Origin: Tolypeutes matacus
Taxonomy: Eukaryota; Chordata; Mammalia; Cingulata; Chlamyphoridae
Assembly (NCBI GenBank): GCA_026826555.1
Contig: JAKSZT010053928.1
Coordinates: forward strand, 44,217,311 to 44,281,310
Direction of reading: 5' to 3'
DNA: 64,000 nucleotides
Position 1 is the first letter of the stretch; each line of letters starts with the position of its first letter. The notes under the pieces are model-generated. The model saw nothing but the letters and a program-made list of their open reading frames with translations. It did not search any database and was not told where the DNA came from. A program made the position numbers and the translations under genes. This document shows, piece by piece, positions 1-12,129 of the stretch.

Positions 1-154
1 AAAACATAGTACTTTATGAAGTCCATTACATTCTACTTCTAAGCAATAACATTACCAGTATTATAGAGAAATGTCACTATATGCTAAATAAAATTACCAA
101 ATTGCTACTTTTATCCAATCCCAGATAAGACAGACAATATCAATGCCAACTTAC

Positions 155-320
155 AATCTTTGATTTGAAGATGTCCAGCAGACCTGACAAATGAGTATAC
201 TGATTTGGCACCTTTCGAAGATGAACCATTTCAAAATCAGTTCGGACACCAGGACACTGACATTCCCCCGCATACATTCTTCGCCATTTGTGATGTATCT
301 GCACGAAGAGTGGCACCTGA
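155..320 (-). CDS. RAB3GAP1: RAB3GAP1 coding exon 7 (residues 162-216)
   Basis: Reverse-strand exon of 166 nt. It follows a TTTCAG acceptor and ends before a GTAAGT donor. Its first base completes the codon for Cys161 and it then encodes 55 residues, starting QVPLFVQIHHKWRRMY and ending SGLLDIFKSKI, which match the N-terminal part of the Rab3 GTPase-activating protein catalytic subunit as I know it. The exon ends in phase 0. The next exon and the C-terminal GAP domain lie beyond the left edge. The residue after ECQ reads Cys where I recall Gly in the human protein. Confidence 0.96.
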
Positions 321-1307
321 CTGAAAGATATAATTAAACAGGAATAGACTGGATGTTTGTTATACATTTGAATAACTCCCAAATCTCCAAAATTTCCAAT
401 GCTACATTATTTCATTGATAAATAATTTTTAATCTCAAATATTTAAAAGCACTAAACAAGGAGCTATCCAAAAATACATACTTGTATTTTAACAAAGCCA
501 CTCCTGGTAACATTTCTCCTTAGAACAATAAACTAAATTAGTGATTTTCAGTCAAAAAATTGTTTAAAATTGGCTAAAAGTTGTAAAACAGAATTAAATT
601 TGTCTTGGATTGAAAAAAAAAGTCATATTAGTCTTTCCAAATTCATAACATAACCTGATTCAAAGGTATAAAAAATTTCAAATTAAATCAACACAGTGGT
701 AAAATAATGGTTTTTAACTTTACCCTTCAAAGATATACTTTCCCAAGCTAATAATCCTACATTAGTAAACATTTTAAAGCATTCCTTTGAAAAAAGAGTG
801 TAAATTATTCACTTGTCATATATTAAAAAGGACATCCACTATAGTAATTTTTCTGCATTAAGTTTACATTTAGTCTCTTAGTCTATTTGATATGCAAATG
901 AAGTAGAACTCAAAATATCAGAATAGTAATTAATCAAATGTCATGTTCTTAAATACTGCCATTTTAGAATACAGCCTACAAGTATTTGAAAATGAGTTTT
1001 GAAACTGATTTATTAAAAAGTCCTCATTTTAAAATTAGATTTTGTAATAAAACATAAACTTTCAAAAGCAAAGCACAATAGTACAATTTTTTCATCATCT
1101 CAAATATACATTGACTATTTCAATGTTCTCCTTTAGAAATGCCCTCCATGAAGGTTTTAATTTCGTCCTTATATATCAAATTCCAGTGTATGCATTAAGT
1201 TCCTAATTGTAATAAAAACATTACTATTTAGCAACTGTTTTCCTTAATAAATTTTATTTTAAAAGTTTCTAACCTTATTGTCTAGGCTTTTCAAAATGCC
1301 TACCTAC
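321..1307 (-). other. RAB3GAP1 intron 6
   Basis: This 987-bp AT-rich intron separates exons 6 and 7. It has a GT donor at its right end and a TTTCAG acceptor at its left end. I see no recognisable mobile element or RNA gene in it. Confidence 0.85.
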
Positions 1308-1427
1308 CAGCCAGTATTTCCCAAAGCAATAGAAACAGAACTCAAAAGAAGATTGCACTTCGATTCACTGAGAACAGCATCGTTGTTTGCAGCAGGGGCG
1401 ATCACCACAAACTCACGCAGTCCATAC
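1308..1427 (-). CDS. RAB3GAP1: RAB3GAP1 coding exon 6 (residues 122-160)
   Basis: A 120-nt reverse-strand exon. The acceptor is a T-rich tract ending AAG, and the donor is GTAGGT. Its first base completes Trp121. It then reads YGLREFVVIAPAANNDAVL and on to SSVSIALGNTG, ending with two bases of the Cys161 codon. The open frame runs past the splice sites on both sides, but the splice phases on both sides (1 nt in, 2 nt out) agree exactly with exons 5 and 7. I recall HS rather than NN after APAA in human. Confidence 0.96.
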
Positions 1428-3379
1428 CTTAAAAAAAGAATCAGTGCAGTTAAACAGGGAAAAACCTCAAAATACAAAAATCCGTTACCTGGCAAGTGAA
1501 CCTAAAAATACTGAATTTCCTTTTGTTAGAGAAGCACTTCCATTATTCACCTGTATCTCACCTCTAGCTTTACAAATTAGAAGCAATTTGCTGAAATGAC
1601 AAAAGAATGTCAAATAACAGTTTTGCCTTAAAAGTTAATATTCTAAGATAAGTTAGAGCAAGCACTGAAACCTTACTTTAATTAACTGACCGCATCATGT
1701 CAGCCACTATGAAAAGATAAAGTTCTGTAACAGATTTCTTAAACAGCAGGAAAATACTTATCCATGATTTCCCCATGCTGTCAAAAAGTGAGAACACAGT
1801 TTACTAAGTATCCTAATTAAAGAATGCTTATATTCTTTTACTCAATAACACATATTAGACAGGAATCACAAATTATCAGAAAACAGCTCACTCTTTTTAT
1901 AACTATATTATAATAATGAAAACATCTCATTTAGTTGTCAAAATGAGCCACATATTTCCAGCTAAGCTTTACCAAGATGTAAGGTCAAGTTCATAATCTT
2001 GCCTACTGAAAATTCCTCTACTAGTCTATTACTGTATTTTCACTTAATACTTTATTAAAAATAATGAAAATAATTTGTGAAAGGTGTTCCTTGTTTGTCT
2101 AGTTTATTTTAATCAAGATATGTAAAGAGTTAGGAATGCTTATTTTTATTAACATTGTTCCTCAAGAAATCTCCCAAATAGCAAAAACAGACAAAAACAA
2201 AAGCAACAATCTAATCCAAAATCTGTTTATTGTTTAAATGACAAAAATGCCTCATTACATCTCACCTCGCCTCTACCCTCCTACCTCTGAAATAAAAATT
2301 AGTTAGGTAGAGGCAGCAAACACTGGAAAGAACTCAGGACTGTACATTTTAAGCTCTGAACGTCTTTAAAAATAACGTATTTTTTTTTAAATGCCCACTG
2401 AAGGGAAAAACAAAACAAAATGAGAGAACATTCCCCAGTGCTGTCCCCACACGAGAGTAAAATCACTGCCAACAGTTTTGTGAGCATGCTACCAAAAATA
2501 TTATTTCTGTCCTTGTACCCACCCTACCCCCACAAATGATTATACTATATATCTTTCTGTACCTCCTTTTCAAAGGCTAATCCTTAACTAATCAGTACTT
2601 TATTTCCAGTTTTATGTTACTGCAAACAATACCACAAATGTCTATTTCTATAAATAGAAGTTAAACTGCTGGATAAAAGAACATGTGGATTTTTAATATT
2701 GATACTGTTAACAAACTACCCTCCTCCCTTCTGGAAGGGGAAAAAAAAGAACTTCTGCCAGTATATACTCCTATTAACAAAAAACAAGCCCAACTGAACT
2801 GCCTTCTATTTATCTGCAATATTGCGTCTTCCCCTATGTCTTTGTTTCCTCTAACTGGAATGTTTCCCCCACTTTACTGCCATCACTGAAAATCCATATT
2901 CTGCTGGATCCATTCTTTGAAGACATCATCTCAAACATCACCCCTACCACCCCAGCTAAATGTCTTCTCTGAATTCTAAAGTTTTTTCTATTGTCATGAT
3001 TTTTAAAACATCAATTATCAATGACTTACTTTCCCTATTAGATCTATGAGCAAAAACAAAGAAAGTTTATAGAATAGAAATATAAATGGCTAATGAACCT
3101 ATTAAAAGATGCTCACCACTCACTAGTGATAGGAAAATTAAATTAAAGCAAGATTACCACTGTTAACCTACCAAACTGGCAAAAAATATGAAATACTGAT
3201 AAAATGCAGTGTTGTTGTTGAGAGTTGGGAAATGCTTCTGGAGGTGTATATAAACGTTTAAAACCTTTCTGGAGCACAAAGGGAGAATATATCAATATTT
3301 AAATCCCCAAACCGTGTTCTTAATTTCATCTCCTTATATAGATGTTATGAAAATATTCATACAAATGCAAAAAGATTTA
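1428..3379 (-). other. RAB3GAP1 intron 5, left part, mostly unassigned
   Basis: AT-rich intronic sequence. The stretch around 2790-2990 has the T/C-rich character of an old L2 3' fragment, but it is too diverged for me to be sure. I see no gene or other element. Confidence 0.6.
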
Positions 3380-3391
3380 TGTGCAATTTTT

Positions 3392-3574
3392 TTTTTTTTT
3401 TTAAAGATTTTATTTATTTATTCACTCATCCCCCCCCCTGCCGCTCGTGCTCGCTGGGCCAGCCAACCACGCCATGCGGGCGGGCCCGCCCCCACCAGGA
3501 GGCCCCGGGAACCGAACCCGGGTCCTCCCATATGGTAAACGGGAGCCCCACTGATTGAGCCACAGCCGCTTCCC
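3392..3574 (-). mobile_element. tRNA-derived SINE, monomer, full length
   Basis: In minus orientation the element reads a tRNA-like head with an A box (GTGGCTCAATCAGT) and a B box like GGTTCGGTTCCC. A GC-rich body, an ATAAATAAAT-type linker and poly-A follow (poly-T here at its left edge). It is flanked by a perfect 12-bp target-site duplication, tgtgcaattttt, at 3380-3391 and 3575-3586. This is the hallmark of L1-mobilised insertion. The family resembles the xenarthran DAS-type SINEs. Other copies of this monomer are at 15237, 38285, 43322 and 43618. Confidence 0.92.
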
Positions 3575-3586
3575 TGTGCAATTTTT

Positions 3587-4929
3587 AACTGTGGAAAAAC
3601 TAGAAACCTGAATGTTCTTCAGTAGCAGCTGGGTAAATAATTGTTTCCTCCTCAATCCCATATTATGGAATACTTAATAGTCAATAAAAACAATAAGGCA
3701 TATCTGAATGTACTGACATAAAGCCTACCATGAAAGGTGAGAAAAAATTAATATATTACAGAATATGTAGAATAAAATTCCATCCATGAAAAATCAAAAC
3801 ACATATACAAATAATTTATATAATCATAAAAATTATCTGCATAGACACACCCCTTATTTCCCATGATTTCCTGTTGGTTGTCCAAAATCAGGAAGCATGA
3901 GATTGTTTTTACCCCCTTTTTCTTGTGTGTGGGGATGGGAGGGATGGAGGAGAGAGAATGGAAGAGGAGGGAGTGGGATGTAAGACAATAAGTTTCATTA
4001 GTAAAATACATTTCCTACAATTTCTAGCCCAGTCATTTAAATTTACTAGGAGCTCAAATGCATCAAACAAATAAGAATCCTATGACAGTGATTTTAATAA
4101 TAGAACCGCTGAACCTAATAGACTACATACATATGTACACTAAATACTAAATTTAATTTAAAATTGTGCTTTAGCACCCCGTTGTCCAAGAAAGGCAGGA
4201 AAACTGCATGAATCATTTCAATTTACTTTATTTTGTTTTAAGATGTATTTTTCTTTCTTATTCCAAAAAAAAGAAAAAAGCAACTACAAAAAATTAACCG
4301 TATCACCTACCGTGAATGCTACCATTTCATACCACTCACATGTATTACTTTAGAAGGAAGTATATGCAGAATCTTTTCAAATAGCATAAAGACTAAATGC
4401 ATATAATGCTGGATCATCAAAATCAGTGGTGAAAAACAATAAAAGAACCCATTTCTTAGACACATATAAATACCTAGCATCTAGAAAACTACCTATAAAT
4501 TGGAGTTCAATAAACATTTGTTTTGTTTTTTAATTTTAGGGGTTCCTTGTGTACTGCAATATGCACCAATTTATATCATCTATTTCAGGTTAATTATGGG
4601 TAAAAATATAGCAATTTTGCACAGTATAGCATCATTTTTTCCACTCTCTTTTGGGCAATACTGACATATATACTACATCTATATGTACATAAGTTATAAA
4701 TTCAACAATACAGTACTATAAATCACTGCATGAAGCAATCTTACATTCCTTAAAGAAAAGAAGAAAGAAAATATATCTTTTATATCTACTAGAGCATTTC
4801 CAATTCTCTTCATTCCTTCCAAAGGATCCCAGTTTCTATGTTTCCTTTCCACCTGAAGGACTTCCTTTGGAACTTCCTGTAAGATTGATCTATTTGCAAC
4901 GAATTCTATCGTTTATCTGTTTATCTGAA
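3587..4929 (-). other. RAB3GAP1 intron 5, unassigned segment
   Basis: AT-rich intronic DNA with short purine-rich runs around 3930-3975. I can support no gene and no classified repeat. Confidence 0.6.
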
Positions 4930-5740
4930 TATCGACCTCTCACTTTTTTTTTATTGTGGTGGCATATATTCAACATAAAGTTTGCCATCTCAAACACTTC
5001 TAAACACACAATTCAGTAGGATTAATCACATTCATGTTGTTCTACCCTCACCACCACCCACTTACCAGAACATTTCCATCACCCCAGACAACCTGTACCC
5101 TACCCATTATGCATTCTCCCTCCCATTTCGCCCCTCTAACCTGTAATCGACATTCTTTCTCCATGAATTTGCATAGTCTAGTTATTTCAAGTATTTGAAA
5201 TCATACAATATCTGTCCTTTCATATCTGATTTATTTCACTCAACACAATGTATTTAAGGCTCATCCATATTCTAGCATGTATCAGAATGCCATTCCTTTT
5301 TATGGCTAAATAATATTCTACTGTATGTATGTACCACAGTTTATGCATTCATCTGGTGTTGGATGTTTGGACTGCTTCCACCTTTTGACTACTGTGAATA
5401 ATGCTGCTATGAACACTGATGTACAAATATCTACTCAATCCCTGCTTTCAATTCTTTTTGGATAATTTCCTAGAAGTCATATGGTAATTCTATATTTAAT
5501 TTTCTAAGGAACTGACAAACGGTTTTCCACAGCAGCAGCACCCTTTTATATTTCCACCAAAAATGCACAAGAGCTCCTATTTCTCTGCATCTTCACCAAC
5601 ATGTTATTTCTGTTTTTAAAATAAAAGCCATTTAAGTGGGTGTGAAGGGATCTCACTGTAGTTCTGATATGCATTTCCCTAATGGCTAATGATTGCTTAA
5701 GTTTGAGATTCTGAGGCTGAGCGTTTTTTCAGTACCTGTT
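4930..5740 (-). mobile_element. L1 fragment (ORF2 end and 3' region)
   Basis: In reverse complement this carries the typical ORF2 C-terminal block, including the stretch for 'atagcagcattattcacagt' and the following 'tgtccatcaac'-type sequence. The same block occurs in the L1 copies at 12130, 18700 and 33190. It has many substitutions and no long frame, so it is an old inactive copy. Confidence 0.75.
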
Positions 5741-6034
5741 GGCCATTTAGTTGTTTAGTTGTCCTATTAGCCCCTTGGATGTCCACAGTAAGCTGTGGGA
5801 CTGGCAAGCCAGACACAAGCATACTGTTTCAGTCTTTCAGGCTGCCATCAGGCAGACTGGTACCTACATGCACCCCGATACGCACATAAGGGTTACTCTA
5901 CTACCTCCAGACTGGGAACAGGGAACCCAAACTGGTGGCAAGGGCTGGCTCCATACTAAGTAAGGAAGGGAAGGGAAGGGCCAGCAAAAACACCACAGGT
6001 TTCCTTATTTTGTTAATACTTAAAAAAAAATTTT

Positions 6035-6310
6035 TTTTAATACTTTAGATTACATAAATGTTACGTAAAAAATATAGGGGATTCCCATATGCCCCACTCC
6101 CTACCCATCCCATACTTTCCCACATTATCAACATCCTTCATTAGTGTGGTACATTTGTTACAATTGATGAACACATACTGGAGCATTGCCACTAAGCATG
6201 GATTATAGTTTACATTATAGTTTACACTCTGTCCCGCACAATTTTTTAAGTTATGACAAAATATATAATGGCCTGTATACATCATTGCAATGTCATTCAG
6301 GACAAATAAG
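6035..6310 (-). mobile_element. 3' end of a repeated retroelement family (family R)
   Basis: Reverse complement matches the 3' block shared by copies near 24950-25760, 41579-42230, 53270-53757 and 21831-23327. These shared features are a 'caaatgtaccacactaatga' motif, a G-rich 'gtgggaggtgtgggg' stretch, 'atatgggaatcccctatatt' and the terminal 'gtaacatttatgtaatctaa'. A T-rich run lies at its left edge where the poly-A would be. I cannot name the family from sequence alone. Confidence 0.65.
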
Positions 6311-6665
6311 TAGCTCTATTCTTGATTCAGAAATCACTGCTACTACAACCCTTTAACTGTTTCCAGAGCTCTGAGAAAGATGGTCCTGTCAATTTTTGCT
6401 TATCATTTAATAATTTGTGGGGGGATAGAACCCTGTAGTATCTCACTACAACATCTAGTCTTTATCTTTATTTTGGAAGGATAGTTCCATTAGATATAGA
6501 ATTCTTGGTTGATGGTTGTTTTTTTTAGCACTTTAAATGTCACTGCACTGCCTTCTGGCCTCCACTGTTTCTGAGAAATCAATCAACTGTATTGCTCTCT
6601 CATATATGATAAGTCATTTATCTAAAAGTATATTTTCAACTTGCTGTTTCAAAACTTTCACCATG

Positions 6666-7202
6666 TGTATTAGTCAGCCACAGGGGTGCTAATGTGAAAT
6701 ACCAAAAATGGGTTGGTCTTTATAAAGGGTATTTATTTGCGGTAGATGTCCACAGATACCAGGCCATAAAGTGTTAAGTTTCTTCTCTCACCACAGTCCA
6801 TTGCCACGTGTTAGAGCAAGACAGCTGCCGGCATTTGAAGGGTTCAGGCTTCTTGGGTTCCTCTCTTCCCAGGGCTGCATTTCTCTCCAGGCTTAGCTCT
6901 TCTGGTTCCTCCACAAGGACAGCTGTAGACTCTCCGGCGAACGGCTCACTTCTCTTCTTCTGGGGCCTTTTCTCCAACATCAAAACTGCTTCTCAAAAAC
7001 TGCTTCAACTCTGTTCTTTGCCTTGCCTTTTATATTCGATTCCCCACCCACCAAGGGGTGGGGCTCAACACCCTACTGACATGGCCCAGTCAACACCCTA
7101 ATCATAACTTAAAATCATGCCCAGATTAACAGATCAGTTTACAAGCATGATCCAATTATATTTTTGGAATTCATAACTAAATCAAACTGCCCAACTGCAA
7201 CA
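6666..7202 (-). mobile_element. Solo LTR-like element (family of three in the window)
   Basis: The element has TG...CA ends (tgtattag ... tgcaaca) and a 5-bp duplication, ccatg, at 6661-6665 and 7203-7207. In minus orientation it contains an AATAAA signal shortly before its end (CCAAATAAATACCC), as expected of an LTR. Related copies lie at 15842-16471 (plus) and 20255-20896 (minus). The shared 'caccatgt' flank could also be read as an 8-bp hAT duplication. I prefer the LTR reading because of the TG...CA ends and the AATAAA position. Confidence 0.65.
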
Positions 7203-7406
7203 CCATGTATTTGGGTTTTAACCGTTTGACTGTCATATATTTAGGTGTGGTTTTCTTTTTTGTTTATCCTACTTGGAATTCACTGAGAATTCCAGATAGC
7301 CCTAAGTGAATGTTTTTCATCAAACTTAGGAAGTATTTAGCCATTAATCCCTCAAATATTTTCCTGCCCCTTACTCTTCATGTGAGACTCCCACTACATG
7401 TAACCA

Positions 7407-9300
7407 TTTTTTTTTTTTAAGAAAAGAGGAGAACTTAATCTTTATTTACATAACACTGCAAGATATGAAATGCCACACAGAAATAAAAAAAAACATTGAT
7501 AGGCTTCATACACTATATACAGATTGGAACTATTCAAGTACAGTTTCATTGTAAAAAGTGCTACATTTCAAATTACATTTAAAAAGAGTTCTTATTTGAG
7601 AAACAGTAAGAAACATTTATACCAAGCATAGCACTCAAACAATTTTATACCTCAGCTGTACAATTTGAGCGTTAAAAGTCCCAGAAGTACCAATCTGAGC
7701 TTGGAAGCTATAGCCTCATAGGTAGTTTCTAGCACAACATTCTGATCTTCTTCCTCTACAGAGAAATACTTTTTCAGTAAAGCTTAATGAAGGCTTGTAC
7801 ACAGACTTCATTTTCCTGGTTTTCTAGAGTTTGAATTTTGTCAAAGCCTTCACATTCTCCAATCATTATACTAAGTTTCTCAGCAGTCTGAAAGATATTT
7901 GAAATGGCATCCAGAATAACCAGAATAATTTTGGCATCTTTCACAGTTAAAAGGTGCATCAATGGTTCTATTATGCCACAATGGATGAGATATGCAGTGT
8001 GAATTACTTCACCACTTGTATATTTGGTCATAACCCATACAGCTTCCTTTTGTATCTTAAAGTCTGCCTTAGAGAGAACACCAATGGTGAATGTGACTAA
8101 TCCATTATTCACTACTTGCTATATGTGGTCCTGAAAGCCACCTCCAATGTTTGACATTGCCCATGAAGCTTCCTTCTGAATATCAGTTTTGAGGCTAGTT
8201 AGCATGCTAGGAAAGAAGGCAAGTGCTCCTGCATCTATTACAACCTGAGTCTGTTCATCTGTCTAGGTGACAATATTCCCTATAGCTCTTAGCATAGGAG
8301 TCTCAACTGGCATTTTAGTATCTCCTAGAAGCTGCACAAGCTGGGGCACAACTCCTGTTTTCATAACCATTTCAATTTGTTCATTCGCACCATAAATAAG
8401 AATGCTCAACAGCATCTAATGAGGTTGTAGAATTCTTGTTTCAACATAGGTCTGAAAGCATACAGGTAAGATAACAGAAGTAACCACAAGTTAAAAAAGA
8501 CATATCAGGAACTACAGATAGAGCCAACCGACGATCAACTGCACCATACTTGATAACCAAGTCTCAGAAAGCTAAGCCATCAACTGTAATGTGTTCTAGA
8601 GCCCATACCGCATGATCACGGATAAGAGCATGTGGAGACACCAACACAGAGATGAATGCTGGGACACCTCCTCTGTCTACCAAAGCCTACATTTGTCCGA
8701 TGTCCCAGAGGAATTGTTAGTGAGCCCCAAGAAGATTCAAACTGAATGGAGTTACAATTAGTTCTGCCAAGAAGGACACAAATTTGGAAATCAAACCAGC
8801 CTGGATTATGTTGTCTTCAGAGGGCTGTTGAGTAGCTTGGAGCTGACTTCCCAAATTGTTGGTACTTATGCCTTTGACAATGTTATCAACAGACGAATTT
8901 ACAGTGCCCTGATTGTTGGGGTTTTCCTCCAGTGAAGAAGTAGCGTCACCAGGAAAAGAGCTGACGTTTCTCCTGTTCAGCCTCTAGCCATCCTTCTTAG
9001 CTTTCCTCAGCTCCATTTTAACTTCTATATGGGGTTGCCTCATATCTGTACAGTCTTTCCCCTTGTTCTTGAATCTGTTAAGGCAGGCAGCTGGTGAATT
9101 AGCACTGTCACTGGTGGACATGGTTGTGAGACAAATGGAGAAACTTCAGAGTGGGCTCTGGCTTCCAGAAGAGGAATTGCAGGGCTCACAGGCCATGTGT
9201 CAATTGTCCTCAAAATGTCCGTCATGGTTAAGCCAGAAGATGGTGTGTATGTAACTTCTCTTAACAGAAGCTTCAGCAGTTTTCAACAACAGATGGTTCT
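7407..9300 (-). pseudogene. KPNA2: KPNA2 (importin alpha-1) processed pseudogene
   Basis: An intronless reverse-strand copy of the nuclear import adaptor importin alpha-1. The original start is at about 9121 (reading [12 protein letters not shown]) and the KNKGKD importin-beta-binding start follows. Armadillo repeats are recognisable in several frames; the clearest at 7774-8112 reads [14 protein letters not shown] and [20 protein letters not shown]. The C-terminal EKYFSVEEED is near 7750. Frameshifts and stops break the reading frame throughout, and part of the IBB domain is garbled. A poly-T at 7407-7419 is the remnant poly-A. It lies in RAB3GAP1 intron 5 in the same orientation as the host gene. 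Assignment to KPNA2 rather than another KPNA rests on remembered sequence. Confidence 0.9.
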
Positions 9301-9798
9301 GACTTTGCTGTCTGCCTCTGGGCAATTTTTCAGTGCCCTAAAATGATTGGTTTTGACAATTTTGTCCAATTTTATACTTGTGTTGTTTTTCTAGCAGAGA
9401 AGAATCACTGACCACTTCATGTTTTAAAACATTTTATAGGTCCTTACAACTAAAATCTAAAATACAAGTTTCTCAAAAATATCAGGTTCTTTTACATGTA
9501 CCTCTTTCTATCTCCAGCAAAAAAATACATTAAAATGACAAAACTGAAGTTTTAAAAAGGGTCATAATAATTATTCGACTACATGGTTCACAAGATTGTA
9601 TACTGTTTCATTTGTTGTTGCTTCTATTCCTTTCTGGTGGTCAGTAAGGGTTGATGGGAGCTGGAGGTCCAAAAACAAGGAGGAACAAATACAAAATCAT
9701 GGGAGACAAAATTTTCCCTCAAGTAACCCTTTCAGTATATATTCCATTCTCAATAAAGCTCTTTCAAGCATCTACAGCTTTTATTTTCTCTCTTTTTC

Positions 9799-10309
9799 TA
9801 TTAGTTTCCTATTGCTGCTAGAGCTAATTACCACAAACCAAACCTGATGGCTTAAAATAACACAAATATATTACCTTTATAAAGTCTATATAGCAGAGGC
9901 CTGATACAGGTCACGGTTAAAATCAAGGTGTTGACAGGGCTGAATGCCTTTCTGGAGGCTCTAGCAGAGAATTTTTTTCCTTGCCTTTTCCAGTTTCCAG
10001 AGGGTGTCCACATACCTTGGTGTATGGCCCTCTTTCTCTGTCTTTAAGGTTAGCAACTTACCATGTGTAAGTTCTTCTCACATCATACTACTCTGACTTT
10101 TGCTTCTGCCTTTTCAGTTTTTAAAGACCCTGTGATTACACTGGGCCCACTCAGATAATGCAGGATAATCTCCCTCTTTTAAGATCAACTGATTAGTAAC
10201 CTTAAATCCATGTACCCCCTTGATTCCTTTTCGTCATGTAACCTAATATATTCACAGGTTCTGTGCATATCTTTAGGGGATAAGTGGATTCATTATTCTG
10301 CCTACCACA
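9799..10309 (-). mobile_element. Ancient MaLR/MLT-like LTR
   Basis: In reverse complement it begins tgtggtaggcagaataatga and ends gcagcaataggaaactaata. These are the characteristic beginning and end of mammal-wide MLT/MST-type LTRs. The interior ('ccttgccttttccag', 'tctggaggctcta' on the plus strand) also fits. It is well diverged, so an old insertion. Confidence 0.75.
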
Positions 10310-10608
10310 CCTTCCAATTAAAACCTCTACACAGAAGAAAGCTCATGAAATTACACTCAGGCATAAATGGCTGCTAATGCTAAAGTCTGGGTTCTTTCCA
10401 GGGCATTTATATTATTGTAAGGAATAAGAATTAATCAAGGTTATAAACCTCTAATGATAGTTCTAGAAATCAATGATTAGAAGGTATTTAAAGGATGGAT
10501 ATAAAAGAGGTGGTGAGAAGCATCCATCAAATCACTTCATTAAGATCAATTATCTTGCCTAGACTATAAAACTGTGTCATACCCACATACCTTTTAAAGA
10601 CCACTTTT

Positions 10609-10803
10609 TTTTTTTGAGGTACCTGGACCTTGTATGTGGGAAGCCAATGCTCAACCACTAAGCCACACTGGCTTCCCTGAGTTAGTTTTGTTGTTTGTTT
10701 TGCTTGTTGTTTGTTTTTATTTTTTCAGGAGGCACCAGGAACCAAACCTGGGACCTCCCATGTGGGAGGCAGGTGCTCAACCACTCGAGCCACATCTACT
10801 CCC
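10609..10803 (-). mobile_element. Dimeric tRNA-derived SINE
   Basis: Two tRNA-like heads in the same orientation are separated by a T/G-rich linker (A/C-rich on the element strand). The unit is flanked by a 14-bp duplication, taaagaccactttt, at 10595-10608 and 10804-10817. The single duplication around both heads shows that the dimer inserted as one unit. Confidence 0.9.
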
Positions 10804-10844
10804 TAAAGACCACTTTTATAAAACACCCTTTAAAAAGTTAAATA

Positions 10845-11200
10845 GGGGAAGCAGATGTGGTTCAAGAGATTGGGCTCCCGCCTACCATATAGGAGGTCCA
10901 GGGTTCAATTCCTGGGGCCTCCTGGTGAAAGGCATGCTAGCCCACGCAGGAGTGCTGACCAGTGCAGGAGTGCTAGCCCGCACAAAGAGCTGGCACAGCA
11001 AGATGACACAACAGAAACAGACAGAGAAGACAATAAGAGACACAGCAGACCAGGGAGCTGAGGTGGCACAATAGACTGAGCGCCTCTCTCCACTCCGGAA
11101 GGTCCCAGGATCAGTTCCCGGTGCCACCTAAAGAGAAGACAAGCAGACACAGAAGAACACACAGATAGCAGACAGTAAGCACAAAAACAACGGGGGGGGG
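10845..11200 (+). mobile_element. Long dimeric SINE with different heads
   Basis: The first head (GCAGATGTGGTTCAAG with B box GGTTCAATTCC) is followed by a repetitive 'gcaggagtgctgac/gcaggagtgctagc' body, then a second head (GAGGTGGCACAATAGAC). A tail containing 'cagacacagaagaac' follows. A diverged copy with the same architecture is at 60802-61164. The flanks share 'gttaaat'. The open frames across it are incidental. Confidence 0.85.
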
Positions 11201-12129
11201 GAGGGTGTTAAATTAATTAATTAATTAATTTAAACAGGCCTACTGCTAATCTGGCACATATGTCATATAAAAGCTTAACTAGAAGATATCAAGAACAGTT
11301 TATACCAAAACTCAGCATTTGACATAAATATCAAAATACTATTTTCAAGAAGAAAACAAAAATAAATAAATAAATAAACAAATTCTATTTCCTCCAGTTC
11401 AACTGATTTAAAATTATAAGTTAATCACGTTAATTTATTGCATTCTGACAGGGCCAATCTATACAAATTGTACACATATGGTAGAAATGAATATTTCATG
11501 TTTTCAGTGTAGTTGTTTTAGCATTTAATTTTAAAAGTCAATGTTTATAGGTGAAAATCTTTTGTATGCTATTCTTCAGTTGATAAGAAACATGAAAAGT
11601 AATTTCTTTCCATGAAAATTTTAAGAATTTTGATTTTTAACAAATACAACAAAAATCTTCTATGAGATAAACAAAAGTATGAGAAAACTGAAATCAACTT
11701 AAGATGTCCAGTATACCTGAGGTCCAAAATACCCAGATACCACGCTATTCCAATCTTTTGCCATTCCCAACCCTCTGCTGCTTTACTCCAGGCTTGTATG
11801 CAGTTTTCAAGTCATTTAGGCATCCTTACCTACACTAAAGCTCTTCCTTCCGCCTTTAATATCTTTATACCTGATGTTACCAGGCTTCTCTATTGTCTGT
11901 TAGGAATACAGGTGAGGTAACACCTCCTCTGAGAACATTTTCTTGACCTGATCTGTCTAAACTCGGGGCACCTCCTATGAGTTTGCATCAAGCCCTGTGC
12001 TGCTCTCTCTGAGAGCATTTATCACACAGTGCTATAGTTTTCTATCTTATTTGATCCCCAACTATCCCCAAAACATATTAAAGCTTCACTGAGTTAATAA
12101 ATCCCCATTATAAAAGCCAACCCATTTCT
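11201..12129 (+). other. (TTAA)n run and an L2-like old fragment
   Basis: A short TTAA-type simple repeat occurs at about 11215-11230 and an (AAAT)n run at about 11360-11380. From about 11750 to 12060 the T/C-rich sequence ('ctgagagcatttatcacaca') looks like an old L2 3' portion. I see no gene. Confidence 0.5.

Noticed and set aside
7774..8112. 112-codon frame as an armadillo-repeat gene
   Set aside because: It is one fragment of a longer broken KPNA2 retrocopy with frameshifts on both sides.
7398..9503. 'tacatgtaacc' near 7397 and 'tacatgtacc' near 9490 as the KPNA2 retrocopy's duplication
   Set aside because: The match is imperfect, partly palindromic, and would require about 370 bp of 5' UTR; it may be chance.
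10634..11162. Open frames up to 146 codons on both strands
   Set aside because: They are made of SINE dimers; peptide parts such as PNLGPP and GSRLPY recur at every SINE in the window.
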